The notes under the pieces are model-generated. The model worked only from the letters and a program-made list of their open reading frames with translations. It was not told the DNA's origin and did no database searches. Shown here in pieces: positions 16,125 through 24,716 of a stretch of DNA of 64,000 bases (position 1 is the first letter of the stretch; each line of letters opens with the position of its first letter). Both the position numbers and the translations under genes were made by a program. The stretch is taken from positions 992,001 through 1,056,000 of the forward strand of contig JAEPMJ010000001.1 in the NCBI GenBank assembly GCA_017644005.1. Reading direction: 5' to 3'. Source of the stretch: Rhizobiaceae bacterium. Its GTDB lineage: Bacteria; Pseudomonadota; Alphaproteobacteria; Rhizobiales; Rhizobiaceae.

Positions 16125-17081
16125 TTACATCAGGCCCTTTTCCTTGTAGTAGCGCTCGGCACCGGGATGAAGCGGAACCGGAACGCCCATCGGACCCTTG
16201 TCGAGCGAGATCGCTTTCGCGGCGGCGTGCGCGGCGACCATCGAATCCAGGTTTTCGAAGAGCTGCTTGGTCATCTGGTAGGCGACCTCGTCCGACACGT
16301 CGGAGTGGGTGACCAGAATGTTGGTGATGGCAAGCGTGGGAACGTCTTCGCCCTGCCCCTCATAGGTACCGGCCGGAATGGTGGCGGCGAGGAAGGGGGC
16401 GCCCAGCGTTTCGGCGACCGACTCCGGCACCGACACCATGGTGATGGCCAGAGACGTGGCGAGGTCCTTGATCGAAGACACACCGAGACCGGCCGACTGC
16501 AGCGTGGCATCGAGCTGGCGGTTCTTGATCAGTTCGACCGATTCGCCGAAGGGCAGATACTCGGTCTTGCCGAGATCGTCATAACTCATGCCGAGCGCGC
16601 CGAAGATGCGCCGCGCGTTGAGCTCGGTGCCGGATGCCGGCGCGCCGACCGAGAGGCTCTTGCCCTTCAGGTCCTCGAATTTCCTGATGCCGGATTCCTG
16701 GCTGGCGACGATCTGGATGAAGTTGGGGTAAATGGCGGCTATGCCGCGCAGCTTTTCGAGCTTTGCCGGGAAGCCTGCTTCCTCATCGCCTTCCCAGGCG
16801 GATTTGACGGAATCGCCGAGCGCGAAAGCAATTTCGCCGCGGCCCTGCTGCAGCAGGTTGAGGTTCTCGACCGAGGCCTTGGTGGACTGAACCTGCGTTT
16901 GCACGCCATCGATGGTCTTGCCATAGATGTCGGCCAGCGCAACGCCGAGCGGGTAATACACGCCGGACGTGCCGCCGGTCAGGACGTTGATGAACTCCTG
17001 CGATTTGGCGGAAATCGAGCTTGCGCCGAGCGAAACCGCGACCGCCGCCGCAGCGACAAAACTATTGCGTACAAATGACAT
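16125..17081 (-). CDS. TAXI family TRAP transporter solute-binding protein
   Basis: 318 residues with a Sec signal peptide (about 1-25) and the TAXI-family opening INVLTGGTSGVYYPLGVALADIY. Further matches are QVQSTKASVENLNLLQQGRGEIAFALGD and the C-terminal GVPVPLHPGAERYYKEKG. It captures the substrate in the periplasm and delivers it to the fused permease encoded 73 bases downstream. First gene of a three-gene operon (binding protein, permease, DUF1850). TAXI proteins bind glutamate, other amino or organic acids; the ligand here is not predictable. Confidence 0.93.
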   Translation of the reverse strand: MSFVRNSFVAAAAVAVSLGASSISAKSQEFINVLTGGTSGVYYPLGVALADIYGKTIDGVQTQVQSTKASVENLNLLQQGRGEIAFALGDSVKSAWEGDEEAGFPAKLEKLRGIAAIYPNFIQIVASQESGIRKFEDLKGKSLSVGAPASGTELNARRIFGALGMSYDDLGKTEYLPFGESVELIKNRQLDATLQSAGLGVSSIKDLATSLAITMVSVPESVAETLGAPFLAATIPAGTYEGQGEDVPTLAITNILVTHSDVSDEVAYQMTKQLFENLDSMVAAHAAAKAISLDKGPMGVPVPLHPGAERYYKEKGLM

Positions 17082-17207
17082 TCAATCCTCCCGATTGCTG
17101 AAAACCGCCAAGACGAGCCCCGGCGGCGCAGACGAATATAGTTACCGCAGACCCGGCAAATGCCAATCGATAAAAAGAAATATCCCAGTGTCCTCCGGGC
17201 AGGCGGT

Positions 17208-18176
17208 TCACGAACTGCCCAGCCCGTCGAAGAGCACCGTGGAGAGATAGCGCTCGGCGAAGGAGGGAACAACGACCACGATCAGCTTACCCAGGTTTTC
17301 CGGCCTGGAGCCGACCATAGTTGCCGCCTGTAGCGCGGCTCCTGAGGAGATGCCGACCGGAATGCCTTCGAGCCGTGCCAGCAAGCGGGCGTTGGCGACG
17401 GCATCGTCGTTGGAAACGGTGAGCACCTCGTCGAACACCGCTGTGTCGAGTACCGGCGGCACGAACCCGGCTCCAATGCCCTGGATTTTGTGCGGGCCGG
17501 GATTGCCGCCCGACAGAACCGGCGAATCCTTCGGCTCGACGGCGACCATCTGCAGGCTGGGCTTGCGCTCCTTCAGCACCTGGCCGACGCCGGTGATGGT
17601 GCCGCCAGTGCCAATACCGGAAACGACGATATCGACGGCGCCGCCCGTGTCGTTCCAGATTTCCTCTGCGGTGGTACGACGGTGGATCTCGGGATTGGCC
17701 GGATTTTCGAACTGCTGCGGGATTATGGCGTCAGGCATTGACGCCTGAAGCTCCTCGGCGCGGGTGATGGCGCCTCGCATGCCCTTGGCGCCCTCGGTCA
17801 ATTCCAGCTCCGCACCCAGCAGCGCCAGCATCTTGCGGCGCTCGAGCGACATGGTTTCGGGCATGGTGAGGATGAGCCGGTAGCCTTTGGCCGCGGCTGC
17901 GAAGGCAAGCGCAATGCCGGTGTTGCCCGATGTCGGCTCGACGAGCACAGTGCGGCCTGGCGTGATGCGTCCGGACGCTTCCAGCGCCTCGATCATGGCG
18001 ACGCCGATACGGTCCTTCACGCTGGCGATGGGATTGAAAAACTCGAGCTTGGCGGCAAGCCGCGCGCCGACGCCCTTTTCGTCGGCAAACTTGTCGATGC
18101 GGACCAGCGGGGTGTCGCCGATCGTCTGCGTGATGGAATCGTATATGCGGCCACGGCCCGGTTTGTTGTCGCTCAT
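17208..18176 (-). CDS. cysK: Cysteine synthase A (O-acetylserine sulfhydrylase)
   Basis: 322 residues from ATG 18176 with GGAGAG before it. It makes cysteine from O-acetylserine and sulfide in the cytoplasm using PLP. Seen: the Schiff-base lysine motif [11 protein letters not shown], the substrate loop [18 protein letters not shown], the phosphate-binding [10 protein letters not shown] and the C-terminal ISSGAA. Length and motif order match CysK rather than cystathionine beta-synthase. It lies between the TRAP operon and the hydroxyproline dehydratase gene on the same strand, about 110 bases from the latter, and is probably transcribed on its own. Confidence 0.94.
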   Translation of the reverse strand: MSDNKPGRGRIYDSITQTIGDTPLVRIDKFADEKGVGARLAAKLEFFNPIASVKDRIGVAMIEALEASGRITPGRTVLVEPTSGNTGIALAFAAAAKGYRLILTMPETMSLERRKMLALLGAELELTEGAKGMRGAITRAEELQASMPDAIIPQQFENPANPEIHRRTTAEEIWNDTGGAVDIVVSGIGTGGTITGVGQVLKERKPSLQMVAVEPKDSPVLSGGNPGPHKIQGIGAGFVPPVLDTAVFDEVLTVSNDDAVANARLLARLEGIPVGISSGAALQAATMVGSRPENLGKLIVVVVPSFAERYLSTVLFDGLGSS

Positions 18177-18286
18177 AAATTCTCTCCAGCGTTGCGCAAT
18201 GTTTGCCTGCCGCCGGACCAGCTGCCAAGGCATGGAATTCCGATATTTTCGCGTTCTCCGCCAATCGCCGCGCAGCTGCCGGCTGC

Positions 18287-19294
18287 TCAGCGCAACAGAA
18301 ACCCCCGGCCGAGTTCGTCGTCCTTTTCGAGCGCATATTCGGCCGTGCCGGTGTAATGCGCCCTGCCGGCAACGCGCACAGTCACGGCAGGGCGACTGCC
18401 AGCCTGCGTTATCGTCTCGATCGTGCCGGTGAAGCGCGATCCCGCGATGCTCTCGAACAGACGTTCCTCGCCCAGGTCGGCGTCGCTGCGTGCATGCATG
18501 GCGGCGAGGCGTGCAGTGACGCCCGAGCCGGTCGGCGAGCGGTCAATCTGGGCGTCGGCGAATACGCAGATGTTCTTCGTCGGCGTGCCGCCCGAGCCGT
18601 CGTCGCCATCGGTCAGGATCGAGCCGTAGAGGAAGGCGAGGTCGGGATCGTCCGGGTGGTCGAGAGGGACGGCCGCCTTGACCGCCTCGGTGAGCGCCGT
18701 CGCGGCATCCTGGAAGTCCCGGGTGCGCGAGCGGCCAAATTCGAGCCCGAACTGCCCGGCATGCGCCAGCGCGTAGAAGGCTCCGCCATAGGCCACATCG
18801 AAGGACACAGTTCCGAAGCCAGGCACATCCACCGAAGCATCCCGGGTGTGAAGGAAGGCCGGGACGCTTTGGAAGGAGGCAGCGCCGGCCTTGCCGCCCG
18901 ACACCTCGACTTCGGCGCGGACCAGCCCGCACGGGCATTCGATGTTGACCGTCGTTCGCGGCTCCGTTGCCGGGACAAGCCCCTGATCGACCGCATAGCG
19001 GCCGAGCGCAATGACGGCGTGGCCGCACATGGTGGAATAGCCCTCATTGTGCATGAACAGCACAGCGAGATGGGCTTCGGACAGATGCGGCTCGACCAGC
19101 AGCGCACCATACATGTCGGCGTGACCGCGCGGCTCGAACATCAAGAGGTGGCGCAGATGATCCACGTTGTCACGGACCCAGGCGCGCTTCTTCAGGATCG
19201 GGCCAGCCGGGATTTCGGGATAACCGCCGGTGATGATACGCACCGGCTCGCCGCCGGTATGCATGTCGGTTACGCTGAGTGTGCCGTCGCTCAA
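18287..19294 (-). CDS. Proline racemase-family enzyme, predicted trans-3-hydroxy-L-proline dehydratase
   Basis: 335 residues from TTG 19294, which overlaps the upstream stop as TTGA. The proline racemase fold is clear: MHTGGEP near the start, first catalytic site [12 protein letters not shown] with Cys90, and second site [12 protein letters not shown]. The second site has Thr255 where racemases and 4-hydroxyproline epimerases have Cys. In characterised relatives a Cys/Thr pair marks trans-3-hydroxy-L-proline dehydratase (EC 4.2.1.77), which gives pyrroline-2-carboxylate. A matching pyrroline-2-carboxylate reductase is not in the window. Family certain; reaction inferred from the residue pair. 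Confidence 0.85.
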   Translation of the reverse strand: MSDGTLSVTDMHTGGEPVRIITGGYPEIPAGPILKKRAWVRDNVDHLRHLLMFEPRGHADMYGALLVEPHLSEAHLAVLFMHNEGYSTMCGHAVIALGRYAVDQGLVPATEPRTTVNIECPCGLVRAEVEVSGGKAGAASFQSVPAFLHTRDASVDVPGFGTVSFDVAYGGAFYALAHAGQFGLEFGRSRTRDFQDAATALTEAVKAAVPLDHPDDPDLAFLYGSILTDGDDGSGGTPTKNICVFADAQIDRSPTGSGVTARLAAMHARSDADLGEERLFESIAGSRFTGTIETITQAGSRPAVTVRVAGRAHYTGTAEYALEKDDELGRGFLLR

Positions 19295-20091
19295 GACTTG
19301 ACCGAAAACAGCTTCTGGAGTTCGGCGAATGGCATTTCGTTTTTGCTGAATTCGAAACTGCCACCTTCCAGCATTTCGCGCGCGGCGTTGCGGACAGCGC
19401 CGAATGCAGCGGTAGTGAGCTTGGAGCCAAGTGACAGGCGCTTCGCGCCGGCTTCGCGCAGCGCGGCCACCGTGAAGTCCGGCCGGACCAGGACGTTGAC
19501 CGGTTTCGACACCGCCGAACAGACGGTGCGCACGGTTTCCACGTCGGGCAGCGCGGGCGCGTAGAGCACGTCGGCGCCCGCCTTCTCGAACGCCTGCAGG
19601 CGGCGAATGGTGTCATCCAGGTCGCGGATACCCCAGAGGAAATTCTCGGCGCGGGCTGTGAATACGAAATCGCGCGAGAGCGAGCGAGCGGCCTCGGCAG
19701 CTGCGGCCACGCGCTCGACCGCGTGATCGAATTCGTAGATCGGCCTGGTCGGGTCGCCGGTGGAATCCTCTATCGAACAGCCGGCAAGGCCCGCCTTTTC
19801 GGCGGCGAAGATCGTTTCCGCTGCGCTGTCGGCACTGTCGCCCTTGCCATGTTCGAGGTCGGCCGACACCGGCAGATCCGTGGCGGATACGATCTCCTTG
19901 CAGTGCGCGATCATCATGTCGAAGGGGACACCGCCATCGGGCAGGCCGCGCGAAAAGGCGAAACCGGCGCTGGTGGTGGCCAATGCCTTGAACCCGAGGT
20001 GGGCGAGCAGTTTTGCCGTACCTGCATCCCACGGGTTGGGGATAATGAAGGTGCTATCATGCTGTTTGCGGAATAGCGCGCCAACGTCCAC
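19291..20091 (-). CDS. Isocitrate lyase/PEP mutase superfamily protein
   Basis: 266 residues from GTG 20091 with GGGAGG five bases upstream. Opening FIIPNPWDAGTAKLLAHLGFKALATTSAGFA and the SADLEHGKGD metal-site segment identify the ICL/PEP mutase TIM-barrel superfamily. The nearest characterised enzymes are 2-methylisocitrate lyase, oxaloacetate decarboxylase and carboxyphosphonoenolpyruvate mutase; the catalytic KKCGH-type motif of isocitrate lyase is not seen. It is translationally coupled to the hydroxyproline dehydratase (4-base overlap), so the two probably act in one catabolic route. Specific reaction unknown. Confidence 0.85.
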   Translation of the reverse strand: MDVGALFRKQHDSTFIIPNPWDAGTAKLLAHLGFKALATTSAGFAFSRGLPDGGVPFDMMIAHCKEIVSATDLPVSADLEHGKGDSADSAAETIFAAEKAGLAGCSIEDSTGDPTRPIYEFDHAVERVAAAAEAARSLSRDFVFTARAENFLWGIRDLDDTIRRLQAFEKAGADVLYAPALPDVETVRTVCSAVSKPVNVLVRPDFTVAALREAGAKRLSLGSKLTTAAFGAVRNAAREMLEGGSFEFSKNEMPFAELQKLFSVKS

Positions 20092-20191
20092 TGGAACCTC
20101 CCATCGCGAAGCTGCCGCAGGATAGCCTGCGCGGTGGCGGGTTCAAGAAAAGTCGGATGGTCCAGCACAAACTGCTGACAGGTTGACTGCC

Positions 20192-20662
20192 TCAGCCGGT
20201 TCCTGTCGAACCGAAGCCGCCAGCGCCGCGGCCCGTTGATCCAAGCGCCCGGGTTTCGAAAACACGCACACGGGTGACGGGCGCCACCACGAGCTGGGCA
20301 ATGCGCATGCCGCGCGTGATCTCGAAATCCTCGTCCGAAAGGTTGGCCAGCAACACTTTCACCTCGCCGCGATAATCGCTGTCGATCGTGCCGGGGGTAT
20401 TGAGGCACGTCACGCCGTGCTTCAACGCGAGACCGGAACGCGGGCGCACCTGGCCTTCGTAACCTTCGGGGATCTGCATGAGCAGCCCGGTGGGCACCAG
20501 CGCGCGGCGGCCAGCGACAAGGATGAGCGGATGATCGTCGGCAACGGCGGCCCGCAAATCCATACCCGCCGCGCCCTCCGTCTCGTAGGACGGCAGGGCG
20601 AGCCCTTCACCGTGCGGCAGGTGCACGACCGAGATGACCGGCGACGAATCGACAATGTGCAT
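20192..20662 (-). CDS. dut: dUTP diphosphatase
   Basis: 156 residues with all trimeric dUTPase motifs in order: AGMDLRAA (motif 1), [11 protein letters not shown] (motif 2), [21 protein letters not shown] (motif 3), [10 protein letters not shown] (motif 4) and the C-terminal Gly-rich arm [10 protein letters not shown] (motif 5). It hydrolyses dUTP to dUMP, keeping uracil out of DNA and feeding dTMP synthesis. In many alphaproteobacteria dut follows coaBC; here coaBC is 11 kb away (31963-33435), so the usual pairing is broken. Confidence 0.96.
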   Translation of the reverse strand: MHIVDSSPVISVVHLPHGEGLALPSYETEGAAGMDLRAAVADDHPLILVAGRRALVPTGLLMQIPEGYEGQVRPRSGLALKHGVTCLNTPGTIDSDYRGEVKVLLANLSDEDFEITRGMRIAQLVVAPVTRVRVFETRALGSTGRGAGGFGSTGTG

Positions 20663-20761
20663 GTTGCAGACCGTAGTCCTGTGCGGTGCACGGTCAATCG
20701 TGCGCGGCCTCTTTCCAGAAGATTCGACGACAGGATTGACGGGCAGGACCAGCCCTTGTAT

Positions 20762-20793
20762 TAAACCATTAGGTTAATTAACCGATAGGTAAA
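20762..20793. promoter_or_regulatory. Two abutting operator-like repeats before the ArsR-SRPBCC-GST operon
   Basis: Two 16-base imperfect palindromes lie head to tail: TAAACC-ATTA-GGTTAA (20762-20777) and TTAACC-GATA-GGTAAA (20778-20793). At their junction they create a perfect 12-base palindrome, GGTTAATTAACC (20772-20783). The array ends two bases before the ArsR start codon and overlaps the weak ribosome site, so binding would block transcription or translation of the operon. The pattern is seen directly; ArsR as the ligand is inferred from position. Confidence 0.7.
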
Positions 20794-20795
20794 AT

Positions 20796-21134
20796 ATGAT
20801 GGCGAACGATCCCCTCAGCACGACGCTTTCCGCCCTGGCCGATCCGACGCGGCGCGCGATCATTGCCCGGCTCGCGAGCGGCGAAGCGACCGTTTCGGAG
20901 CTGGCGGCGCCTTTCGAGATGAGCTTTCCCGCGGTTTCCAAGCACCTGAAGGTGCTGGAGCGGGCGGGGCTGGTGGAACAGGGGCGCGAGGCCCAGTTCC
21001 GCCCGCGCAAGCTGAGGCCTGACCCGCTGCGCGACCTCGCAGCCTGGCTCGAAGACTATCGCCGCTACTGGGACGACCGGCTCGACAATCTCGACGCCTA
21101 TCTCAGGGAAATCCAGAAAGGAGACGAACAGTGA
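20796..21134 (+). CDS. ArsR-family regulator of the SRPBCC-associated type
   Basis: 112 residues, a single winged helix (LSALADPTRRAIIARLASGEATVSELAAPFEMSFPAVSKHLKVLERAGLV) followed by a helical tail (LAAWLEDYRRYWDDRLDNLDAYL). This subtype lacks the metal-binding cysteines of ArsR and is typically paired with an AHSA1/SRPBCC gene, as here: its stop overlaps the SRPBCC start as GTGA. Two consecutive ATG codons (20796, 20799) could start it. Tandem operator-like repeats end immediately before the start, consistent with autorepression. Confidence 0.9.
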   Translation: MMANDPLSTTLSALADPTRRAIIARLASGEATVSELAAPFEMSFPAVSKHLKVLERAGLVEQGREAQFRPRKLRPDPLRDLAAWLEDYRRYWDDRLDNLDAYLREIQKGDEQ

Positions 21135-21604
21135 ACGCGCCAGCGAAGACCGAAAACCGGCCGGAACTCACCATCAAACGCGTCTTCGACGCACCGCGCG
21201 AACTCGTCTACGCCTGCTGGACGCAGGAAGAGCACATGCAGAAGTGGTTCTTCCCAAAGGACTTCACCGTGCCGGCGACGCAAAGCGATATCCGGCCGGG
21301 CGGCAGCTACCGCAGCTGTCTGCGCGCGCCCGACGGCACAGACTACTGGGTCGGCGGCACTTACAAGGAGCTGTCGCCGCCCGAGAGGATCGTCTTCACC
21401 CATGCATGGCAGGACGGCGCCGGTAATGCCGAACACGAGACCGTGGTTACGATCACGCTGAAAGACCTCGGTGACGGCAGGACGCAGCTCACCTTCCATC
21501 AGGCGTTTTTCCTGTCCGAGGCGTCGCGCGACGGCCACGAAACGGGCTGGGTCGAGAGCCTCGACAATCTGGAAGTCCATCTGGCGCGCGAGGCGGCGCG
21601 ATGA
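21131..21604 (+). CDS. SRPBCC (AHSA1-like) domain protein
   Basis: 157 residues from GTG 21131, overlapping the ArsR stop. A single START/Bet v1-like domain is evident from LTIKRVFDAPRELVYACWTQEEHMQKWFFP, DIRPGGSYRSCLRAPDG and the C-terminal GHETGWVESLDNLEVHL. The fold forms a hydrophobic ligand pocket; ligand and function are unknown. It is the second gene of an ArsR-SRPBCC-GST operon and may help sense or process a hydrophobic compound. A second SRPBCC gene lies nearby at 23376. Confidence 0.88.
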   Translation: MNAPAKTENRPELTIKRVFDAPRELVYACWTQEEHMQKWFFPKDFTVPATQSDIRPGGSYRSCLRAPDGTDYWVGGTYKELSPPERIVFTHAWQDGAGNAEHETVVTITLKDLGDGRTQLTFHQAFFLSEASRDGHETGWVESLDNLEVHLAREAAR

Positions 21605-22212
21605 AGCTCTATTATTTTGCCGACGGCTGCTCGCTGGCCACACATATTTCCCTGCGAGAGGCAGATATCGAAGCCGAACTTGAAGAGATCGACGTCGAGA
21701 CGAGGGAAGTTGCCAACGGCGGTGGTCCCTATCGCGCCGTAAACCCGAAGGGCTATGTGCCGGCGCTGGTGTTCGACGATGGCGCGATGCTGACCGAAAA
21801 CGTCGCGCTGCTCGACTGGGCGGCTCAGCAGGCGGATGCGCTGAAGCCGCACGACGATATGGACCGGACGCGCCTGATCGAGATGCTCGCTTTCATCTCA
21901 ACGGAGATCCACAAGCAGTTCATCTTCCTCTTCTTCGCGCCCAGCGAAGACGGCAAACCGTTCTTGCGCCAGAACATCGCCGACCGTTTCAACCATCTCG
22001 CCCTGTTGCTGACGCATGACTTTCTGCTCGGCGACCGGTTTTCGACCGCCGACGCATTTCTCTATGTGATGCTGCGCTGGGCCCGTATGTCCGAGCTGGA
22101 GGTGCCGGCCGCGTTCGCGCCATATATGCGCCGGATCGAAGACCGCCCCTCAGTGCGCGCCGCTCTCGCCGCCGAGCGCATCCAGCCCCGGGCGTCGGAA
22201 GCAGCCGCCTGA
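21601..22212 (+). CDS. Glutathione S-transferase family protein
   Basis: 203 residues, overlapping the SRPBCC stop by four bases. The N-terminal thioredoxin fold (MKLYYFADGCSLATHISLREADIEAELEEIDV, then NPKGYVPALVFDDGAMLTENVALLDWAA) includes the cis-Pro and Glu-Asn of the glutathione site, and a helical C-terminal domain follows. It resembles the beta-class GSTs, whose catalytic Cys would correspond to Cys10. It conjugates or reduces electrophiles with glutathione in the cytoplasm. As third gene of the operon behind the tandem repeats it suggests induction by a toxic compound. Confidence 0.9.
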   Translation: MKLYYFADGCSLATHISLREADIEAELEEIDVETREVANGGGPYRAVNPKGYVPALVFDDGAMLTENVALLDWAAQQADALKPHDDMDRTRLIEMLAFISTEIHKQFIFLFFAPSEDGKPFLRQNIADRFNHLALLLTHDFLLGDRFSTADAFLYVMLRWARMSELEVPAAFAPYMRRIEDRPSVRAALAAERIQPRASEAAA

Positions 22213-22275
22213 ACCAGTCTCCTGACATGATTTGTCGGCAGGCTGGTGTAGCGTGCCGGCAAAGGGGAGATTCGC

Positions 22276-23379
22276 ATGGCAGAACAGGCAGCCGCGCCGG
22301 CGCTGAAGGAGATCTTCAACCGCGAACGGTTCGAACATATTGCCGGCGCAATGGCGGCAGTTTCGGCACAGTTCGACGACAAGCTGTTCATCGCCGAGGC
22401 GACCAGAAATCTGGACGATCTGGGCATCATGCAACGCATGCGGCAAGGGGCTCAGGCCATGCAGCAAGCGCTGCCGCCCGGCTACCCGGAATCGATCGAA
22501 GCGCTTTACAAGGTCGCGCCGCGCATCGGGCACGGTTTCGCTGCAATCATGCTGCCTGAATTCGTCGCTCTGTACGGTCGCGGACACTTCGCGCTCTCGC
22601 TCGACGCGCTGGCGTTCTTCACCCGGTTCGGATCATCGGAATTCGCCATCCGGCACTTTCTCGAGGACGACCTGCACCGCACGCTGGCCGTCATGCGCGG
22701 CTGGGCCGAGGACGAGAACGAACATGTGCGGCGGCTGGCCAGCGAAGGCTGCCGCCCGCGACTGCCCTGGGCCGGCCAGCTCAAGGCTGTGATCGCGGAT
22801 CCGGAACTGACCTGGCCGATCCTCGACGCGCTGAGGGCCGACACCAGCCTTTATGTGCGCAAGTCGGTCGCCAACCACCTCAACGATATTGCCAAGGACC
22901 ATCCGGAGTGGGTGCTTGCGCGGCTGGAGGCCTGGCCGAAAGACAATGCGAATACCTCATGGATCGTCAAACATGCGCTGCGCACACTGATCAAACAGGG
23001 CGAGCCCCGCGCCCTGGCGCTGATCGGCGCCGGCGGCGAAGCGAAGGTGCGCGTGGAGGACTTTTCGGTAACGCCGCGAATGCTGAAACTCGGCGGGCAT
23101 GTGCTGATCAGCGCTGACATCGTATCGACGTCACTGCGACCGCAGCAGATCGTCGCGGATTACGCGGTGCATTATGTGAAGAGCGGCGGCGGAACCTCGC
23201 GCAAGGTGTTCAAGCTGAAACAGTTCGAGCTGGCGCCGGGCGGCAGACAACCGCTTTCGATCAAACGCGCCATACGCGACTTCACGACACGCAAACACTA
23301 TCCCGGCACACACCGGGTCGAGCTCATGGCGAACGGCAGGACGGTGGCCGAGGGCAGCTTCGAGCTGCTTCCGACCTAG
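22276..23379 (+). CDS. DNA alkylation repair protein, AlkC-like (HEAT-repeat glycosylase)
   Basis: 367 residues. The N-terminal ~240 residues are alpha-helical HEAT-like repeats as in AlkD/AlkC glycosylases (AEDENEHVRRLASEGCRPRLPW, then DTSLYVRKSVANHLNDIAKDHPEWVL). The C-terminal ~110 residues are beta-rich and Ig-like, a feature of the AlkC branch. These enzymes remove alkylated bases such as N3-methyladenine from DNA. It has its own ribosome site, 63 bases after the GST gene, and may extend that operon. Its last four bases overlap the end of the convergent SRPBCC gene. Confidence 0.85.
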   Translation: MAEQAAAPALKEIFNRERFEHIAGAMAAVSAQFDDKLFIAEATRNLDDLGIMQRMRQGAQAMQQALPPGYPESIEALYKVAPRIGHGFAAIMLPEFVALYGRGHFALSLDALAFFTRFGSSEFAIRHFLEDDLHRTLAVMRGWAEDENEHVRRLASEGCRPRLPWAGQLKAVIADPELTWPILDALRADTSLYVRKSVANHLNDIAKDHPEWVLARLEAWPKDNANTSWIVKHALRTLIKQGEPRALALIGAGGEAKVRVEDFSVTPRMLKLGGHVLISADIVSTSLRPQQIVADYAVHYVKSGGGTSRKVFKLKQFELAPGGRQPLSIKRAIRDFTTRKHYPGTHRVELMANGRTVAEGSFELLPT

Positions 23380-23858
23380 CGCCTGCCGAAGATGGCCGCA
23401 TAACGCGCCAGATATGCCGGCCAGCCATTGTCGCCGTCGATCGAATCGCGCTTCGCCTGCCAGCCGGAGCCGTGCCGGTCGAGATGGCGGTGCTCGATCT
23501 CGACACGCGTGCGAGCCGGCGTTTCGGAAGTGAAACGCACCTCCCATTCGCTGGTTTTTGCAGGATCGGTTTCGAGCTGCCATTGCGTGTCGATGTCCCA
23601 ACTCAGCCGCACAAGCCTCGGCGGATCATATGCCAGCACACGCGCCCAGCGGCACTCGCTGCCGTCGGCTCCCCTGTCGAAGATGTACCCGCCGACGCGC
23701 GGTTCGAACACGGTTTCGGCGACGGGCACGGTAAGGAGATTATGTTCCGGCGGCCGGAAGCTGCCGAACTCCTGTGTGAACACTTCAAAAGCCTGTTCGA
23801 CGGAAGCATCGACGACAACTGACTTTCTGACCGTTGCGGCTTCGACCGTCCGGTTCAT
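23376..23858 (-). CDS. SRPBCC family protein
   Basis: 160 residues from ATG 23858 (the preceding codon is also ATG; GGAGGG spacing favours the second). A single SRPBCC domain is indicated by VRKSVVVDASVEQAFEVFTQEFGSFRPPEH, EPRVGGYIFDRGADGSECRWARVLAYDPPRLV and the C-terminal DGDNGWPAYLARYAAIF. It is distantly related to the SRPBCC protein at 21131. Function unknown. It lies downstream of the Lrp gene on the same strand with a 57-base gap and may be co-transcribed. Confidence 0.85.
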   Translation of the reverse strand: MNRTVEAATVRKSVVVDASVEQAFEVFTQEFGSFRPPEHNLLTVPVAETVFEPRVGGYIFDRGADGSECRWARVLAYDPPRLVRLSWDIDTQWQLETDPAKTSEWEVRFTSETPARTRVEIEHRHLDRHGSGWQAKRDSIDGDNGWPAYLARYAAIFGRR

Positions 23859-23915
23859 CATGTCCCTCCCGGCCCGTTTGACCGTTGCAGGAGGCAAGCG
23901 TTCCCAATGCGCTGC

Positions 23916-24386
23916 CTAGCGAATTTCCACCGGCACCACCGTCGTCTCCTTGATTTCCTCCATGACGAAGGAAGCTGAGACGTCGTTGAGCGGCACCCGC
24001 GCGATAAGGCGCTGATACAGCCTGTCATAGGCCTTCACGTCGGCCACACGCGCACGCAGAACGTAATCCAGATCGCCGGACATGCGGTAGACGCCGGTGA
24101 TTTCAGGGAAGGAAACCACTGCTTCGCGGAACTTGCGCAGCCAGTCCGGATCGTGATGCGAGGTGCGGATGATAACGAAGACCGAAAGCCCAAGCCCGAC
24201 CTTCTCGGCGTCGACCAGCGCCACCCGACCGGTGATGACACCCCGCTCCTCCAGCAGCTTCAGGCGCCTCCAGCAGGCGTTGCGCGACAGACCCAGCCGC
24301 TCCGACAGCTGATCGACGGTCAGCGTGGTATCGCGCTGAAGCTCGGCTAACAGCCGGCGGTCAGCAGAATCCAATTCAGCACTCAT
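23916..24386 (-). CDS. Lrp/AsnC family transcriptional regulator
   Basis: 156 residues from ATG 24386. An N-terminal AsnC helix-turn-helix (LDSADRRLLAELQRDTTLTVDQLSERLGLSRNACWRRLKLLEERGVI) precedes a RAM effector domain (VIIRTSHHDPDWLRKFREAVVSFPEITGVYRMSGDLDYVLRARV). Such proteins form octamers and respond to amino acids. Two inverted TGTCCCAA/TTGGGACA boxes 32 bases apart lie just upstream, between this gene and the divergent DUF6356 gene. Effector unknown. Confidence 0.92.
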   Translation of the reverse strand: MSAELDSADRRLLAELQRDTTLTVDQLSERLGLSRNACWRRLKLLEERGVITGRVALVDAEKVGLGLSVFVIIRTSHHDPDWLRKFREAVVSFPEITGVYRMSGDLDYVLRARVADVKAYDRLYQRLIARVPLNDVSASFVMEEIKETTVVPVEIR

Positions 24387-24396
24387 TGCGGGATAA

Positions 24397-24436
24397 TGTC
24401 CCAACAACGATCTCTGTTCAAGGACAGATTGGGACA
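24397..24436. promoter_or_regulatory. Paired inverted boxes, candidate Lrp operator
   Basis: TGTCCCAA (24397-24404) and its exact reverse complement TTGGGACA (24429-24436) lie in the 102-base gap between the divergent Lrp and DUF6356 genes. Their centres are 32 bases apart, about three helical turns, so both face the same side of DNA. This fits binding and bending by an Lrp octamer. Sequence pattern seen; binding inferred. Confidence 0.55.
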
Positions 24437-24488
24437 ACTTGGTGTGCATTCAGTGTCATTGTTCCCGGCATCCTAGGAGGAACACGCC

Positions 24489-24704
24489 ATGACCACACGC
24501 ATTGCCCGGCTTTTCACCGAACATCCCGCCAGCGTCGACGAAAGCTATTTCGAGCATATGGCGTTTGCCGCCTGGTTCTCATCGCGACTCCTGCTGGCAG
24601 CCGGCGCGGCGCTCGTTCACGCGATCCTGCCCTTCATGTTCGAAAAGACGGCGAGCCAGATCGTGCGCAGCCTCTACGAACGCACGCATAATCGCGGCCG
24701 TTAG
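24489..24704 (+). CDS. Small DUF6356-like protein
   Basis: 71 residues with a strong ribosome site (AGGAGGA) before ATG 24489. It reads TEHPASVDESYFEHMAFAAWFSSRLLLAAGAALVHAILPFMFEKTAS, one hydrophobic helix flanked by charged ends, matching the DUF6356 group of alphaproteobacterial small proteins. Function unknown; possibly membrane-associated. It is divergent from the Lrp gene across the paired boxes, making it the likely Lrp target, and is followed after 12 bases by the glutamine amidotransferase gene. Confidence 0.75.
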   Translation: MTTRIARLFTEHPASVDESYFEHMAFAAWFSSRLLLAAGAALVHAILPFMFEKTASQIVRSLYERTHNRGR

Positions 24705-24716
24705 GTCAAAGCGCAT

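Noticed and set aside
15068..16312. Open frame of about 414 codons opposite the TRAP permease
   Set aside because: Highly charged, no motif, and it crosses from one real gene into the next.
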